Below are positions 24,375 to 36,380 of a stretch of DNA of 64,000 nucleotides, one piece after another; position 1 is the first letter of the stretch, and each line of letters begins with the position of its first letter. The position numbers and the translations under genes were made by a program. The DNA is taken from the NCBI GenBank assembly GCA_039707465.1, contig CM077643.1, positions 201,711,605 to 201,775,604 of the forward strand. The letters run 5' to 3'. The stretch comes from Rhabdophis nuchalis. Its lineage: Eukaryota; Chordata; Lepidosauria; Squamata; Natricidae. A model generated the notes under the pieces. It did no database searches, was not told where the DNA came from, and saw only the letters and a program-made list of their open reading frames with translations.

Positions 24375-25590
24375 TGTAATATTTGTGACTTCCCATTTGG
24401 ACTACTGCAATACTCTTTACCAGAAGTAAAGGCAGGATTTTGAAGAGTCAGAGGAACTAGAGATCAAATTGGCAACATACGCTGGATCATGGAGAAAGCT
24501 TGGGGGGGTTCTGTGGATCACAACAACTTGTGGCAAGTTCTTAAAGAGATGGGAGTACCAGACCATCTTATTTGTCTCTTGAGATACCTATATGCGGGCC
24601 AAGAAGCAACAGTGAGAACTGGACACGGAACCACTTATTGGTTCAAAATTGAGAAAGGAGTTTGGCAAGGCTGTATACTGTCACCCTGCCTATTTAACTT
24701 AAATGCAGAGCACATCATGAGAAAGGTGGGGCTAGTTGACTCACAAATTGGAATTAAGATTGCCAGGAGAAATATCAACAACCTCAGAAATGCAGATGAT
24801 ACCACTCTAATGGCAGAAAGTGAAGAGGAATTAAAGAGCCTCTTGATGCGGGTGAAGAAGAGTCCTTTGGACTGCAAGGCGATCAAACCAGTCAGACCTA
24901 GAGGAGATCAACCCTGACTGCTGAGATGGCTAGATGGAGTCACTGAAGCAATTGGCGTGAGCTTAAATGGACTCCAGGGAATGATATAGGACAGGAAGGC
25001 CTGGAGGAATGTTGTCCATGGGATCATGATAGGTTGGACACAACTTCACAACTAACAACAATAACAATACTCTACATGGGCTGCCCTTGAACATCTGGAA
25101 GCTTCAGCTGGTACAAAATGCAGCAGTGTAAACTGTAAATGGTATCAGCTATTTGGCATATGGAACAATACTGCTTCAAGGGCTGCCTTGGTTGCCAGTG
25201 TGTTTCCATGTACAAATCAAGGTGTTGGTTGTCACCTTTAAAGCCCTTCATGGCTTGGGACTCAATTTCCTAAGAGACCATTATCTTCCAGTTGCTTTTA
25301 CCCATCCAACCCACCTGCTAGGAGATATGTCTTCTCTGCTGTAGCCCCTCTGCTGTGGACCATTTTCTCTCCAGAGATTAAGATGACCCCAACCCTGCTG
25401 GCCTTTTAGACCTGGCTAAGTGTTTAGCTCTGGGGTGTTCTTAGTTATGTTGATTCCAAATGGATTATAATAGCTTTTGATTGTTAATTGTATTTAATTT
25501 CTTCTTCTTTTTTTTGTATTGCTTAACTGTTTCAATTGTTTGTATACTTGTTTGCCACCCAGAGTCACTGGTTTGAGATGAGCAGCTATA
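24375..25590 (+). mobile_element. L2-like LINE fragment, split by a BovB
   Basis: The left piece (about 24375-24416) encodes VTSHLDYCNTL. The right piece (25065-25590) resumes with HGLPL-like coding, then LPWLPVCFHVQIKVLVVTFK and ALHGLGLNFLRDHYLP, all C-terminal L2 RT blocks. It then runs into a 3' UTR ending AGAGTCACTGGTTTGAGATG and CAGCTATACAAATTGG. Several stops show it is old. The tail is the (TGGA)n run. Confidence 0.8.
24417..25064 (+). pseudogene. BovB (RTE) LINE, truncated with internal deletion
   Basis: Coding at about 24489-24920 matches the BovB reverse transcriptase: VDHNNLWQVLKEMGVPDHLI, LYAGQEATVRTGHGTTYWF, GCILSPCLFNLNAEHIM and NNLRNADDTTLMAESEEELK. The catalytic YADD is changed to NADD. 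An early segment (GATCAAATTGGCAACATACG) joins abruptly to VDHNN, an internal deletion, and a later one fuses LLMRVK to SPLDCKAIKP. It ends with the BovB-type tail GGTTGGACACAACTTCACAA and ACAACAATAA. The nonamer CAATACTCT flanks the unit (24408-24416 and 25065-25073) as target-site duplication. Confidence 0.9.
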
Positions 25591-25638
25591 CAAATTGGAT
25601 GGATGGATGGATGGATGGATGGATGGATGGATGGATGG
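25591..25638. repeat. (TGGA)n microsatellite
   Basis: About eleven TGGA units forming the tail of the L2-like fragment to the left. Confidence 0.9.
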
Positions 25639-25639
25639 T

Positions 25640-26956
25640 CATACCTATATCCATATTTAGTTTTGATAGACTAAATTTGATAGGCTCCAAGATGACAGGA
25701 TTCCCTCATCCTTTTAATTTTTTTTCTACGTGTTGATAGTACTTACAAATTATGACCTTGGCACAGCCTTCATGTAGTCAGATTGGATTGCCATATAACT
25801 ATCTATCTCTTAACAGGAAAAAATACCCCGTATTTACGCAACAAAAGTGGTGCAAAAGTTTCTACATTACCAAGTCCATTCATCTCCCTGTGCTCCAGAG
25901 AAAGTCCTGCGAAAGTAAAGGAGAAAGCATTTTGTGAAGACGCTTATGGAATGCACTCTGCTTTCAGCTAAGCTCTTTAATATTCTACTGGAAGGCCTGA
26001 TTAATAGCTTCCAGGCTTACATGGCATCCCACCAAAAGCTGACCTGACCTTTCCTGTGTTGATTTGATATTTATTTCTAGAGTCAGTGATAACAGTCATA
26101 ACAGAAGGAAGTAAGCAGCAATGTTAGAAGACAAAAAGATAGAAATATGCTTTTTTTCTTCTTCTTGGTTACAAAGCCTATTTGTACATGCGGGCCAGGA
26201 AAATGATTTGGTGCTCTCAGCTTATTGCTGCAACTGACTGGTTTTCCAAGAATGATTTGGCACTGTGTTATTTCTAGGTTTAATTTTTTTAAGGCATCGA
26301 TATAATTTCATCAGCATTTTTCTTTTAAGTGGATTTTGTTCATTGCCAGCAGATGGCTTCTGAACAGCCGTATGGGTACAGAAATGTTTACTTGCAGATT
26401 CGTTCTAGCAGTCTGACAGTCCTGCCACAAGGGACCTAGTTTGCTATTCCTGGGCGGTGCTTCTCAAAACTGTTCTTTGCAGGCTCATCTTGTTCATAGG
26501 AAACAACAGTGAGGGTTTCTTCTTTTTTCTTTTTTTAAAGGCCAAGACCCTGGAAGGAAAATGTAAAAGTTTTCACATGAGCTACAATAGAAATAAATTG
26601 ATGTTAATGATGTAACAAGTCATAGTTTCCCGTGGGAAGGAATATCCTGCATCATTATCTCCTCACCATAGGATACCACATTGTTGGGGCAGGTGGGAGA
26701 GGGAGACAGAGACAAAGGGGAGTCTTTTCCCTGTTTCTTTTGTTGCTCTCATATTGTTACTAAAAAGAGGGAAAGGAGAATGGGAATATTTGGGGGCTAA
26801 CTTATATCTAGAACTGCTTGTTCATGGACAAGGGCAGCGAAGAGAGTCTGGTAACATTGCAAACCTTCTCACTTTCTCTCATGAGCTTTGAGGAACATTT
26901 TTTTGTATTTGTGATTTGTGGGGGAAGGACGCTCAGGAGACTTTCATGAGGTAGGG
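25640..26956. other. No gene; CTCF-like motif at 26346
   Basis: AT-rich DNA with no exon or repeat recognised. CCAGCAGATGGC at 26346-26357 fits the core consensus of CTCF sites, a weak motif-only hint. Confidence 0.35.
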
Positions 26957-27331
26957 CAGTGATGGCGAACCTTTTAGACACTTTTAGAGTGCCCAAACTA
27001 TGCACATGTGCATGCCCAAACTAAAACGTGCAAGCTTGTGTGTGAACATACACAGGTGCAAACATACATACTGCACATGTGCAGACATGTGCACATGCAC
27101 AGCAGAGACCCGAAGACCAAGCTGGCCAGCGGGAGGAGGAACATCCCAACACCAGCAGTGCGGCAAGAGGTAAGATCTTTTTCTTTCGTGAGCTTACGTT
27201 TCGTCATTTGTAGGGAAACAGAAGCTCACAAAAGAAATACCACGAATATCTGACCTGGGGCGATGGCACACGTGCCAGCAGAAAGGGCTCTGCGTGCCAC
27301 CCTGGCATGTGTGCCATAGGTTCACCATCAT
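26957..27331. mobile_element. hAT-type MITE (CAGTGATGGCGAACC family)
   Basis: It starts CAGTGATGGCGAACCTTTTA and ends GCCATAGGTTCACCATCATT, a family also present at 41419. The interior is rich in CA/TG and holds no ORF of interest. The target duplication is degraded. Confidence 0.75.
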
Positions 27332-27566
27332 TAGGGTGACTATCTGGCAAATCTATAATAAAGCATATTCACATTCCAAAATAAGATTTACCTGAGAATT
27401 AGAATATTAACTAATATTCCCTTCAAAAATTAGTGTGTTGAGACTATTGTTACACACGCTCCTAAATTCAGTTTATGGTCACTTATTCACACCCTCACAG
27501 TCCTGGAAAATAGCCACAGTCAAATTACTTTCAACCAAACACTGAAGCATGATCTATTCTTTAGAA

Positions 27567-27702
27567 CAGTGTTTCCCAACCTTGGCAACTTAAAGAAATC
27601 TGGACTTCAACTCCCAGAATTCCCCAGCCAGGGAATGCTGGCTGGGGAATTCTGGGATTTGAAGTCCAGACATCTTCAAGTTGTCAAGGTTGGGAAACAC
27701 TG
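27567..27702. mobile_element. Palindromic hAT MITE, 136 bp
   Basis: It starts CAGTGTTTCCCAACCTTGGC and ends CAAGGTTGGGAAACACTG. The two halves are inverse copies around GGGAATGCTGGCTGGGGAAT. Identical octamers CTTTAGAA flank it (27559-27566, 27703-27710). Confidence 0.95.
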
Positions 27703-27796
27703 CTTTAGAATACACAGAGATCCATTACATTTAAAATAACAGCAACACTTTACTGGTTGCCACATATCAATGTGCTCTTTCTCATATGTGCTCTTT

Positions 27797-28080
27797 CTCA
27801 ACTCCGGACCATCACCGACCTCCGCCTCTTCCGCAAATGTTTAAAGACATATTTTTTCCATCAAGCCGGCCTAGCCTAACCTCCCATGGGGACTTTTAGA
27901 AAAGTTTTAAATTGGGTTTTTAATAATTGGTTTTTAGCACAGGATTGGGGATTATTTAATATATATTTTAAATTATTTGTCTATCTTCTATTGTGTATGT
28001 TTTTTAAATTTCCTGTGCGCCGCCCTGGGTCCTCTGTGGAGAAGGGCGGGATATAAATGTAATAAAATGAAAAAAATGAA
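27797..28080 (+). mobile_element. L2 3' end, truncated
   Basis: Encodes the last L2 residues (LRTITDLRLFRKCLKTYFFH and QAGLA then stop), followed by the 3' UTR ending CGCCGCCCTGGGTCCTCTGT and GGGCGGGATATAAATG, then an A-rich tail. Confidence 0.88.
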
Positions 28081-29490
28081 AAAAATATGCATTTATGGAC
28101 ACACAAACACACACTTATCCAGATCGCTCTCAACCAGACACTAGTAAGAAGGACAGAAGTCCAGATCCAAGGATGACTCAAAGAACGGGCAGGCTTCAGG
28201 ACTCCCTCCCCCCCCCCCCCCCCCAATTCCTTTGTTGATTCTTATGCCTGGTAGTTGTTGATGGCACTGAGGGAGTGGTTTTCTATATGCTCAGGCCAAA
28301 TTACTTTTTTCTGTTTTCGGTGACATTTTTTTTCTTTGTTTCCTTAATGAGTTGGTTCCTTCTTAACTACTTCCCCTAAGGGTCCTTTTCCTGGTCTTTG
28401 TCCACCCTGCTTATGTGCCTGCTTCATCTTCATCTTCAGCCTAGACCCACACTATCTGATCTAATTCGGAGACTCAGTAAAGTATCAAGTACTCAAAAGA
28501 TATAGGCCAATTTGTCTTGATGTCTGGAACTAGAACAAGAGTCAGAAAAATAGAACTCAGTTTTCCTATAATAAAGTATAAGGAAAAGTCCTGAAATAGG
28601 CTGTTCCTTCTTTTGTTCTTCACCAGAATATCCCATTATGCTATTGTATATACCCAGGTTAGAGTTTTCTAATTTCTTAGAAATGGGACAGGTAGGGGGA
28701 ATTGTAATCCTTTAGAATCTGGCTTTTTTTTTTAAAGTACTCATAAATCAGAATGGGATGATAAACCTAGATCTGGGAGCATTCTTATAAAAGTTCAACC
28801 CATTATCTGGAGAAGGTTTTATTCAAAGGAAAGGATTATTGTAAACATGATGTCGTTCATTCCTAAATGCAGTTGATTGTTGGAAGTTGAGGTCTGTATA
28901 TAAAGGTTGATGTTACTGGTTACTAGACTGGGTTAACTACCTCACAAAATACCATCACACAACTATTCAAGAGTAGAGACTGAAAAACAGTGCAATCTCC
29001 TTCAGTCCCTAGAATGCTGTGATTGATGCAACCAACAGTGGCTCAAATGTAAGGACTTGAAGATCTGTCTATTACTGAATCCTATATTCACCTTTTCTAC
29101 ACATTATCTGAGCTTGTTCTTTCTTCTTTTCTCTCTCTGTATGAAAACAACTGCTACTGTATATCCCTTTGCAATACAGTGCAATTCTGAAAAAAAAAGT
29201 CAGGATAGAGTTTCATGGAAACACAAAATTAGGACAGAGTTCAAATGTGTCTGCCTTACACAGAATAAATTAAAAATTAATTTGTATTACCCTGCTCTAC
29301 ATAATGTTTTACATTTCAGCAGATCCTGACTATAAACATCACTCTAAGTACTGCAGATTACAGAAAAATAAATGCCTTTTGTCCCAGTGTAAAAAAATCT
29401 ACTACATTTTAAATTTTTTGCAAAAAGTATAGCTCTACTAATTTTATAGTGTTCAAAGATGGAACATTCCTTCTTGTAGTGTTGTCCTTG
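28081..29490. other. No gene recognised; C-homopolymer at 28207-28224
   Basis: A run of about 18 C residues interrupts otherwise unremarkable AT-rich DNA. Short open frames only. Confidence 0.5.
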
Positions 29491-29533
<43 letters not shown>

Positions 29534-29553
29534 AAAAGAAAGAAACAAAGAAA
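29491..29553. repeat. (GAAA)n microsatellite
   Basis: About thirteen GAAA units with minor imperfections near the right end. Confidence 0.95.
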
Positions 29554-29707
29554 ATGTTTATGTAATGAATGAAAATAGAATGTAATTCATTCTATCTATT
29601 CATGCTATTTCATGAGGAAAGTTTGAAAGATTGGCATACGTATTTGTCAGTTAGTTTTATAACACACTCTGTGGTTGGCAGCACTGGAAAAGGATGATAT
29701 GCTAGAG

Positions 29708-29875
29708 AAGGGGTATCAAACTCAAGGCTTGCAGGTCAGATCCAGACCGAGGGATACTTAAATCTGGCACGTGAGGCTGGCCAGCAAAGGACCAGTCCGC
29801 AATGTCTCTGGCAGCCAAAACAGGGCACAGAGGGCCCGTGCCCCATTTTGGCTAGTAGGGTGCAACTGCGATACG
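29708..29875. mobile_element. Left part of a hAT-type MITE
   Basis: AAGGGGTATCAAACTCAAGG resembles the CAGGGGTGTCAAACTC terminus of copies at 20126 and 30949. The right terminus was not found, so the copy is truncated or diverged. Confidence 0.5.
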
Positions 29876-29934
29876 ATACAATTCTTTCCCATAGTTAGTC
29901 AGTTCAAATAGCAAGTTAGACCCTTTGCTCTCTC

Positions 29935-30065
29935 CATTCCAGTATGGAGAGAGATCGTTTAAATGCTGCTTCGTCCGAGGGGGGGTTAAAAAGAAAAACT
30001 CCCCCCTCGGACGTCCGTTGCCTTCAGAAACCGGAAGTGAAGTCCAGGATTATGTTGTTGTTTTA
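29935..30065 (-). mobile_element. Possible fragment of L1 5' UTR
   Basis: On the minus strand it contains CACTTCCGGTTTCTGAAGG and a GGGGGGAGTTT...TTAACCCCCCCTCGG palindrome. The same palindrome type (GGGGGGAGTTTGTTAACCCC) lies in the L1 5' UTR at 55745-55775. The evidence is this shared, unusual motif only. Confidence 0.4.
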
Positions 30066-30940
30066 AAAAAACTAACTAAAGATAGTAGTTTTATAATTTC
30101 TTAAAGATTAGTGTTTATCCTGGCATAAACTTTCATAGACCATAACCTAGTTTATTGAATGCATAAAAATTCACAAAAGTCAATGTAATGATAAATGGAT
30201 TAATCTTCCGTATTCTACATCACTTTTGTATTTAGAGATTGATCCAATTACCCTTCTGGAAAGTATTTTCAGATTTTGTGTAATTGCTGTACTCCTATTT
30301 CTATAGGGTTTACGAAGCAATTTTGACATTCACATTGTAAAACTACTCTAAGAGTCAGATGAAAAAGGTTGACGTAGTGATCCTACCAAGACCTCAGGTT
30401 GAACAAAGGCTCCATTGTGTCATTAAGTCATCCAGCAGAATGGTTGAATTATCCCAGATGTTGTCGATTTGTGACGCAATTCTCATTGACACTGGTGTTC
30501 CCAGATGCTTTTGTTCCCAAACGTTGTTGACTGGTGCTGTACCTAGCCAGCTACCATTGTCTCTCTAAAGTTGTTTACCAGGATGGGTGGAATACTATAG
30601 TGAATGCAAAATTACTTGGCATGTGTCAGTTGATTAAATCATAGATTATCTTCCCATGTCAAATTGCATTGGGAGGAAATTGAGGATGAATGGAGAGTAG
30701 AAAACAAAGATTTGGCCCGGAGGAAATATCAACATTGTTTCATTTATTTTTTTTAAGGTATTTAAACATTTATTAGTTCACACATTATGAATATGAGGAA
30801 TATTTTAAGAGGGAAATATTTTAGGTTTTATGTTCAACAGTCATTTTACATATATATTTCTAAATATTGCATGTTAAAAATGCCTTCATTACACTTTAGC
30901 AAGGCTTATTAAAAGTCCTTTTCAGCTTCATCCTCTGAGC
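30066..30940. other. No gene recognised
   Basis: AT-rich sequence. A 69-codon frame at 30359 has no distinguishing features. Confidence 0.45.
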
Positions 30941-30948
30941 CTGTAAGG

Positions 30949-31080
30949 AAGGGGTGTCAAACCCGATCGCAAGGCGCTCGGGTTTGACATATCGGGATGT
31001 TTCTTGCCTTTGCAGAACCTGGGTGGGCGTGGCCTGCATGGGCTGTATCCGCCCTGCGGGCCACCAGTTTGACAGGCCTG
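30949..31080. mobile_element. hAT-type MITE, 132 bp
   Basis: It starts AAGGGGTGTCAAACCCGATC and ends CCACCAGTTTGACAGGCCTG. It is flanked by identical octamers CTGTAAGG (30941-30948, 31081-31088). Same family as the copy at 20126. Confidence 0.92.
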
Positions 31081-31252
31081 CTGTAAGGTATTGAGAATTC
31101 TCCTAACAATGAATTTTCTGTTGGTGAAGATGTTTACAAACTTTCTGCTGACATGATTTTTTCCTTGGATTTTGGAGTTTCAAATGATATGATTTCCCCT
31201 CCAAACCAATACCAATGCATAACTTGCTTGCTGCTTTTCTGGTTTTGAACTA

Positions 31253-31627
31253 CAGGTAGTCTTCAACTTACAACTGTTCTTAAAATGACCATTCGAAGTT
31301 ACAATGACCCTGAAAAAAGGAACTTATGAGCATTTGTTACATTTACAACGGTTGCAGCATCCCCATGGTCACATGATCAAAATTCAGCCGCTTGGCAATT
31401 GGCATGCATTTATGACATTTGCAGTGTCCTGGGATCATGTGATCACTTTTTGTGACCTTCTGACATGCAAAGTCTATAGGGAAACCAGATTCATTTAGCA
31501 ACCTTGTTGCTAACTTAACAACTGCAGTAATTCACTTAACAACGGTGGAGAGAATGGTTGTAAAATGGGGACAAGTTTGCAATGGAAATTTTGGGCTCAA
31601 TTGTGGTTGTAAGTTGAGGGCTACGTG
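31253..31627. mobile_element. Tigger-like TA-flanked MITE
   Basis: CAGGTAGTCTTCAACTTACA at the left after TA, and GGTTGTAAGTTGAGGGCTACGTG at the right. It is nearly collinear with the copy at 47920, including CCCCATGGTCACATGATC and CTTAACAACTGCAGTAATTC. Confidence 0.85.
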
Positions 31628-34600
31628 TGCAGATTCATCATTATTTTCAGTTTGTGTTTTTGCTAACTAGCTACTTGGTACCTCAGGGAATATGTCTTCT
31701 GAATAAAACATAGCACAGAGAGGAATATGGGTGAAAAGATGTATCTGATTTCCCTCAAGCAGTCCAGGCTTACCTGAAGAGTTTGTGGAATTGCCTCAGT
31801 TGGCTGCACATCCATACCAAGCCCATGTCACATCTCTGCTCCTTCCCATGGCCTTACCTTGAGAAGGTTTTCATGGGTATTGGTGTGCACGAAGGGCCTC
31901 TACGTGGTGGAAACCCTCTCCTACTTAGGTTTTTCCTCATGAACTTTGTACCTCTTGGTGTCCTTACAATAAGGACGGATATTGCCATGCTCCCCAGGTG
32001 ATTGTATGATTGCACCATGATTTCCTTTCTGTACTATGATTTGCTAGACAAGCTTAGGCCCTGATACTTATCCACCCAAACAAACTACTGTGTCTATGTG
32101 CCAGTCTTCCCAAATTAATTTTAGAAATTCAGCCCCTCAGAGCCGAAATGAGTCAAAAAGGAGTGCAAACCAAAGCTGTTTTTCTGTCAACAGGTTAAGT
32201 TCAGAGATCTCTCCCAACTGACCTGTGAAAACATTTCTACAACAGGGATGCTAGCTCAATGTGTCCATGATTAACCATTCTGTACTTTGAACTACTTCTT
32301 GATTGGTTCAAGGCATTTTATAAAAATCTGCTGTCAGCAGAATTTCCCACCTAAACCAAGCTATCCTGGCTTCAGTAGAGCTGTTTCCAAAGGACGTAAA
32401 GATCCGTTGTCCTCCCTCTAGTGATTCCCAGTGGTTCTGGGTGGCTGATATGCTCAATCAGATATTAGATTTGCCCTCCCAGCTTCATCCTGGCCTGGGA
32501 AGACCCTGATGTCAGCTCAAAAGGAACTGCTATCATGAAGCAGCTGCCTCTCAAAGCAGGCCTCAGACCAGATGCATACAGACAGAGCCACTTTGTTCTC
32601 TATCCAAAACACTGTCACTGCAAGGGAAGGAAAGCCAGATGCGAAACCTTGATTGTTTATGGCTTTGTGTTTTATGTTGTTTCCCTATATTTCTTGTGTA
32701 TTCTTAGGGACAAGGGGATCTACTGAGGAACGCCAAAAACGAAGCCATAGAAAATATGAAGCAGATCCAGCTGGCTTGTTTATCATGTGGACTGAGCAAA
32801 AGTGGAAGTGGGAACTCGGATGCCAAGGCTAAGCCAGGTCCTGAGCCAATCGAAAAAAAAGAGACAAGCAGCGAGAATGCCAGGCTCTGAACAAAGCCAA
32901 CGGTGTCATATATTTCAATAGTCCAAAATTATTTTTTTAACACATTAAAAAAGAGAGAGAAAGAAAGATCACACTAGCACCCTCTACAGGGCATCAGCAG
33001 TATTAAAATTCTCATTGTGCCAGTGTTTTACTGCTGTCATCTGCTTAAATTTAAACTCTCTGGTAGTGACATTCTAATAATTTCCAGTTTTGTGTGGGGA
33101 GATCCTTTAACGTTTTTTCCATGAATTACATTATTGCCCTTTTCCTTATTTATTATTTTGTAATTTTGAAGAGCTATGTGGAGAGGGAGAGGCAATACCT
33201 CACACTTTGGGTTTATACTTTGCTCTACCAGCTTTTGACAGTGCACTTTTTCAAGTCTAATCTAGGTTTTACCAGCAAAACAAACAAAAGACAGAAAAAG
33301 AACTCAGTCTTTTATTAATATGAATTAATAATGGATCCCTCAACATAGAAGAATAAATTATTAACTTTTTCATTAAATTAAGTTAATAAGTTATTAAACA
33401 CTTTCTCTTTTTTAATGGAAGTCAGTAGGATTTCCAATGTACATTCCATTGACTTTTGCTAATCACGATTTGAAATGCATTAATCTCATGCCTATTAATG
33501 GAAGAAATTGGTCACTTTTTATTTCGGAAAAGTGGCAGAGGTTCAGTCTGAGCTCTACTAAACATGTTGTAGGTCTGGACAAAATGATTCCGGACTTTGG
33601 TTATGAATTGCAAGTTTATAGAATGGAACAGAAAATTCAAAGATAATTTAGTAATGCTGAAATATTTCTCACAGCCATTAGCTGAACAAAGGTAATATAA
33701 ACAATTCATGTTTGTAAAAGATATCTTAACTTTGATTTTTTCATTCATATAAACAAATCTGAACAGGTCAGATGAGCAAAGGTCTATCTCATGGTTGATG
33801 CCAAAGCATACACTTAATTCACAGAAGTTCTTCCTCTAGCTTTGCATATCAGGTAAAGCATATGGAATGGCAGCCTCTTGGTTCACTATGAGACATGAAA
33901 TGTGAATTACAAGACCTTGCATATTTTCTAAGCACCATCATGCAATTAATTGTTGAACCTTTATGCTTAGGCGTATGTAGTTTTTTTCAACATTTGCCAT
34001 GTTTCCTTAGTTACATTATTGTGAGAATACTTTCACATCTTTGAAGTATACATCATGAGAGATAATGCTACGATAGGCACATGATAGTTTTCTTTTATCA
34101 ACTCCAGCAGAAATTAATGCAACCGAACTGATTAACATGGGATAAGCAGTTTCAAATTGAGTAGGTGAAATGAAGCTGCCATTTGACTACGTGATCATAT
34201 CTACCCTGTTTCTAAGCAGAGCACCAGGTGCATTGATGTTGTTATACAATATTTAACATTTATATCACAAAGCTAAAAATAAGTCACATGGGTCATGCAG
34301 CATAGAGAAGTGAATGGTCATGCAGCATAGAGGAGTGAATTGCTAGCTGTGCTTCTAGTGAGTAAGGCACATGGTGATGACCCCCATTATTCTTTCCTGT
34401 TTGCCCAAATCTTACTTTGGTGACATCGATTTCATTGTGTGAATTTTACCACAGATTTGATAGACTGGAAATGTGAAGCAACACAGAGAGTAAGAGCTTA
34501 AAAAAACTCAATGGTTATTATAAATTCTCAGCATGTTCCATTAAAAAAAAATATTTCAATGTTGAGAAGAAGACATGTGGGTTCTGTTGTTTTGTTCCCC

Positions 34601-35165
34601 AGTAAAACTGGAAGACAAGTGAAAATGCCTCCATGTTCCCATCCTTCACAGTGCCTGGCTCAAATACTTTAGCAATGGTTGTGTATTTCAGATTTCTCAA
34701 AGCTTCAGTATATATTTGCATTTCCTCAATTAGAAGCAAGAGTTCTATGAATATAAGACACTGTATTTATTTGAAGCATTGCTTTTATTTTGAAAAGCTG
34801 CCTTTTAATTAATTTGATTAGCAAATGTGCTGACTTTTCTCAATATAACAAAAGGCCAATTGTTGGAAGTTTGTCTAAAACTATTATATACATTAAGTTA
34901 TTTTTTTTTAAATTTCTTAACACACTACAATGTTCATGTTGCACATTTCTGAAAGAGTAAAGATTGGGGGGCAAATGACCAATGTTTAAAACTGAGTTTA
35001 TTTATTATTATTTTTATTTCAAAGACTTTATATAACCACCCATACTGTAACCACAACTCTGGCCAGTTTTCAAGACAATAAAAATTGTTTAAAAAAACAG
35101 TAAAAGGTTACTGCCCACTGATATAACATTCATTTAGAATTAAGTCTTCACTATCACATGAAATG
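31628..35165. other. No gene recognised; long unique stretch
   Basis: 3.5 kb without clear repeats. A 25-bp tandem duplication (GGTCATGCAGCATAGAG-GTGAAT type) occurs at about 34289-34338. CACCCTCTACAGG near 32978 is a weak CTCF-like match. ORFs are short and show no domain. Confidence 0.45.
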
Positions 35166-35171
35166 ACATAG

Positions 35172-35616
35172 CAGGTCCTTGACTTAGAATTATTCATTTA
35201 ACAACTGTTCAGAGTTATCAATAAAGGAGAATATTTGTATTGATGATGTTACTAGTCGAGATGAGAAAAAGCAACCAAGCGCAAAGAGCAATAAGGACCC
35301 ATCACATTCAAAGTTATGAAGATATTAAAAACAGTGGCTTATGACCAATCTTCACACTTGCAACTGTCACAGCCATCTCCACAGTCATGTGCTTGATAAC
35401 TAATGTGTATTTAGGCAGCATCCCGAGATTACATGGGATCACCATTTGCAATCTTCCAAGAGGACTTCTAACAAGCAAAGTCAATGTTGGAAGATGGATT
35501 CACTTAACTATGTGATTTTATTAATGACCACAGGAAAAGGTCCTAAAAACACATGATTCACTTTACACCTGCATCACTTAGGAATGGAACTTCTGCCTCC
35601 AATTGAGAATGGCCTG
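35172..35616. mobile_element. Old Tigger-like MITE
   Basis: CAGGTCCTTGACTTAGAATT at the left, and a decayed end GAATGGCCTGTA at the right with TA at 35617-35618. Inner phrases CACAGTCATGTGC and TACATGGGATCACC correspond to those of younger copies. Confidence 0.65.
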
Positions 35617-36380
35617 TATACAATATATCACTTTGCATAAACCATCTTATGAATGTGTTTGTGTGCATGAGTAGTGAATGAATTTATCTACAGATTCAAT
35701 TTAGGAGTTATGTCAACTGAAGAACTAATTGATTCAACATTAGGCCAATCAGGATGTGCGTTATAATCTGGCACTGAAGAAAGAAATGTACATATCTCCT
35801 TATCAATTCCTATATTTCCCAAAACAGTTTTAATGATATTTATACATGCTAAGGTTTGGTACATTTTCCAGGATTGGTTACCAGCAGGCTTTAGTATATG
35901 TCATTTCTTGACTGTGTTTTGAACATTTTGCTGAGTGGTGATGTTCAGTGCCAATAGGCCTTTGATATTTCCATGAGAGGATAAGAAAAAGTTATACTTT
36001 CTCCCATTTGTGATTGATCTCTATCTGCATGCTCAATTGTGTTAATTTAGCTGAGTAACAGCAAAAAAGGGGACGATAACTACACACTCTTTACACAGGC
36101 AAAGAATTGCAGTGAGCCATTATGAAGTCACGGACGTGTTTCTGGGAGATTATGCACACTGGCTAATGAATAAGCACATTGCCCAAGCAAAGTTTAAGTG
36201 CATATTCCAAAGATGAGGGAAACAAGGACCTTGACTAAGAAACATTCACAGTGTATACAGTAGTTGATGGCCATGCACATTAACTGTGGAGTTTACTTTG
36301 TCCCAAATAAAACTAATCAAGTATCTCAATTTTGGAGGTCCCTGGGCATATTTTAAATTTGGAAGACACTCACCCAATTT

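Noticed and set aside
32535..32726. Possible exon near 32.5 kb
   Set aside because: The frame lacks flanking splice consensus and reads no recognisable protein.
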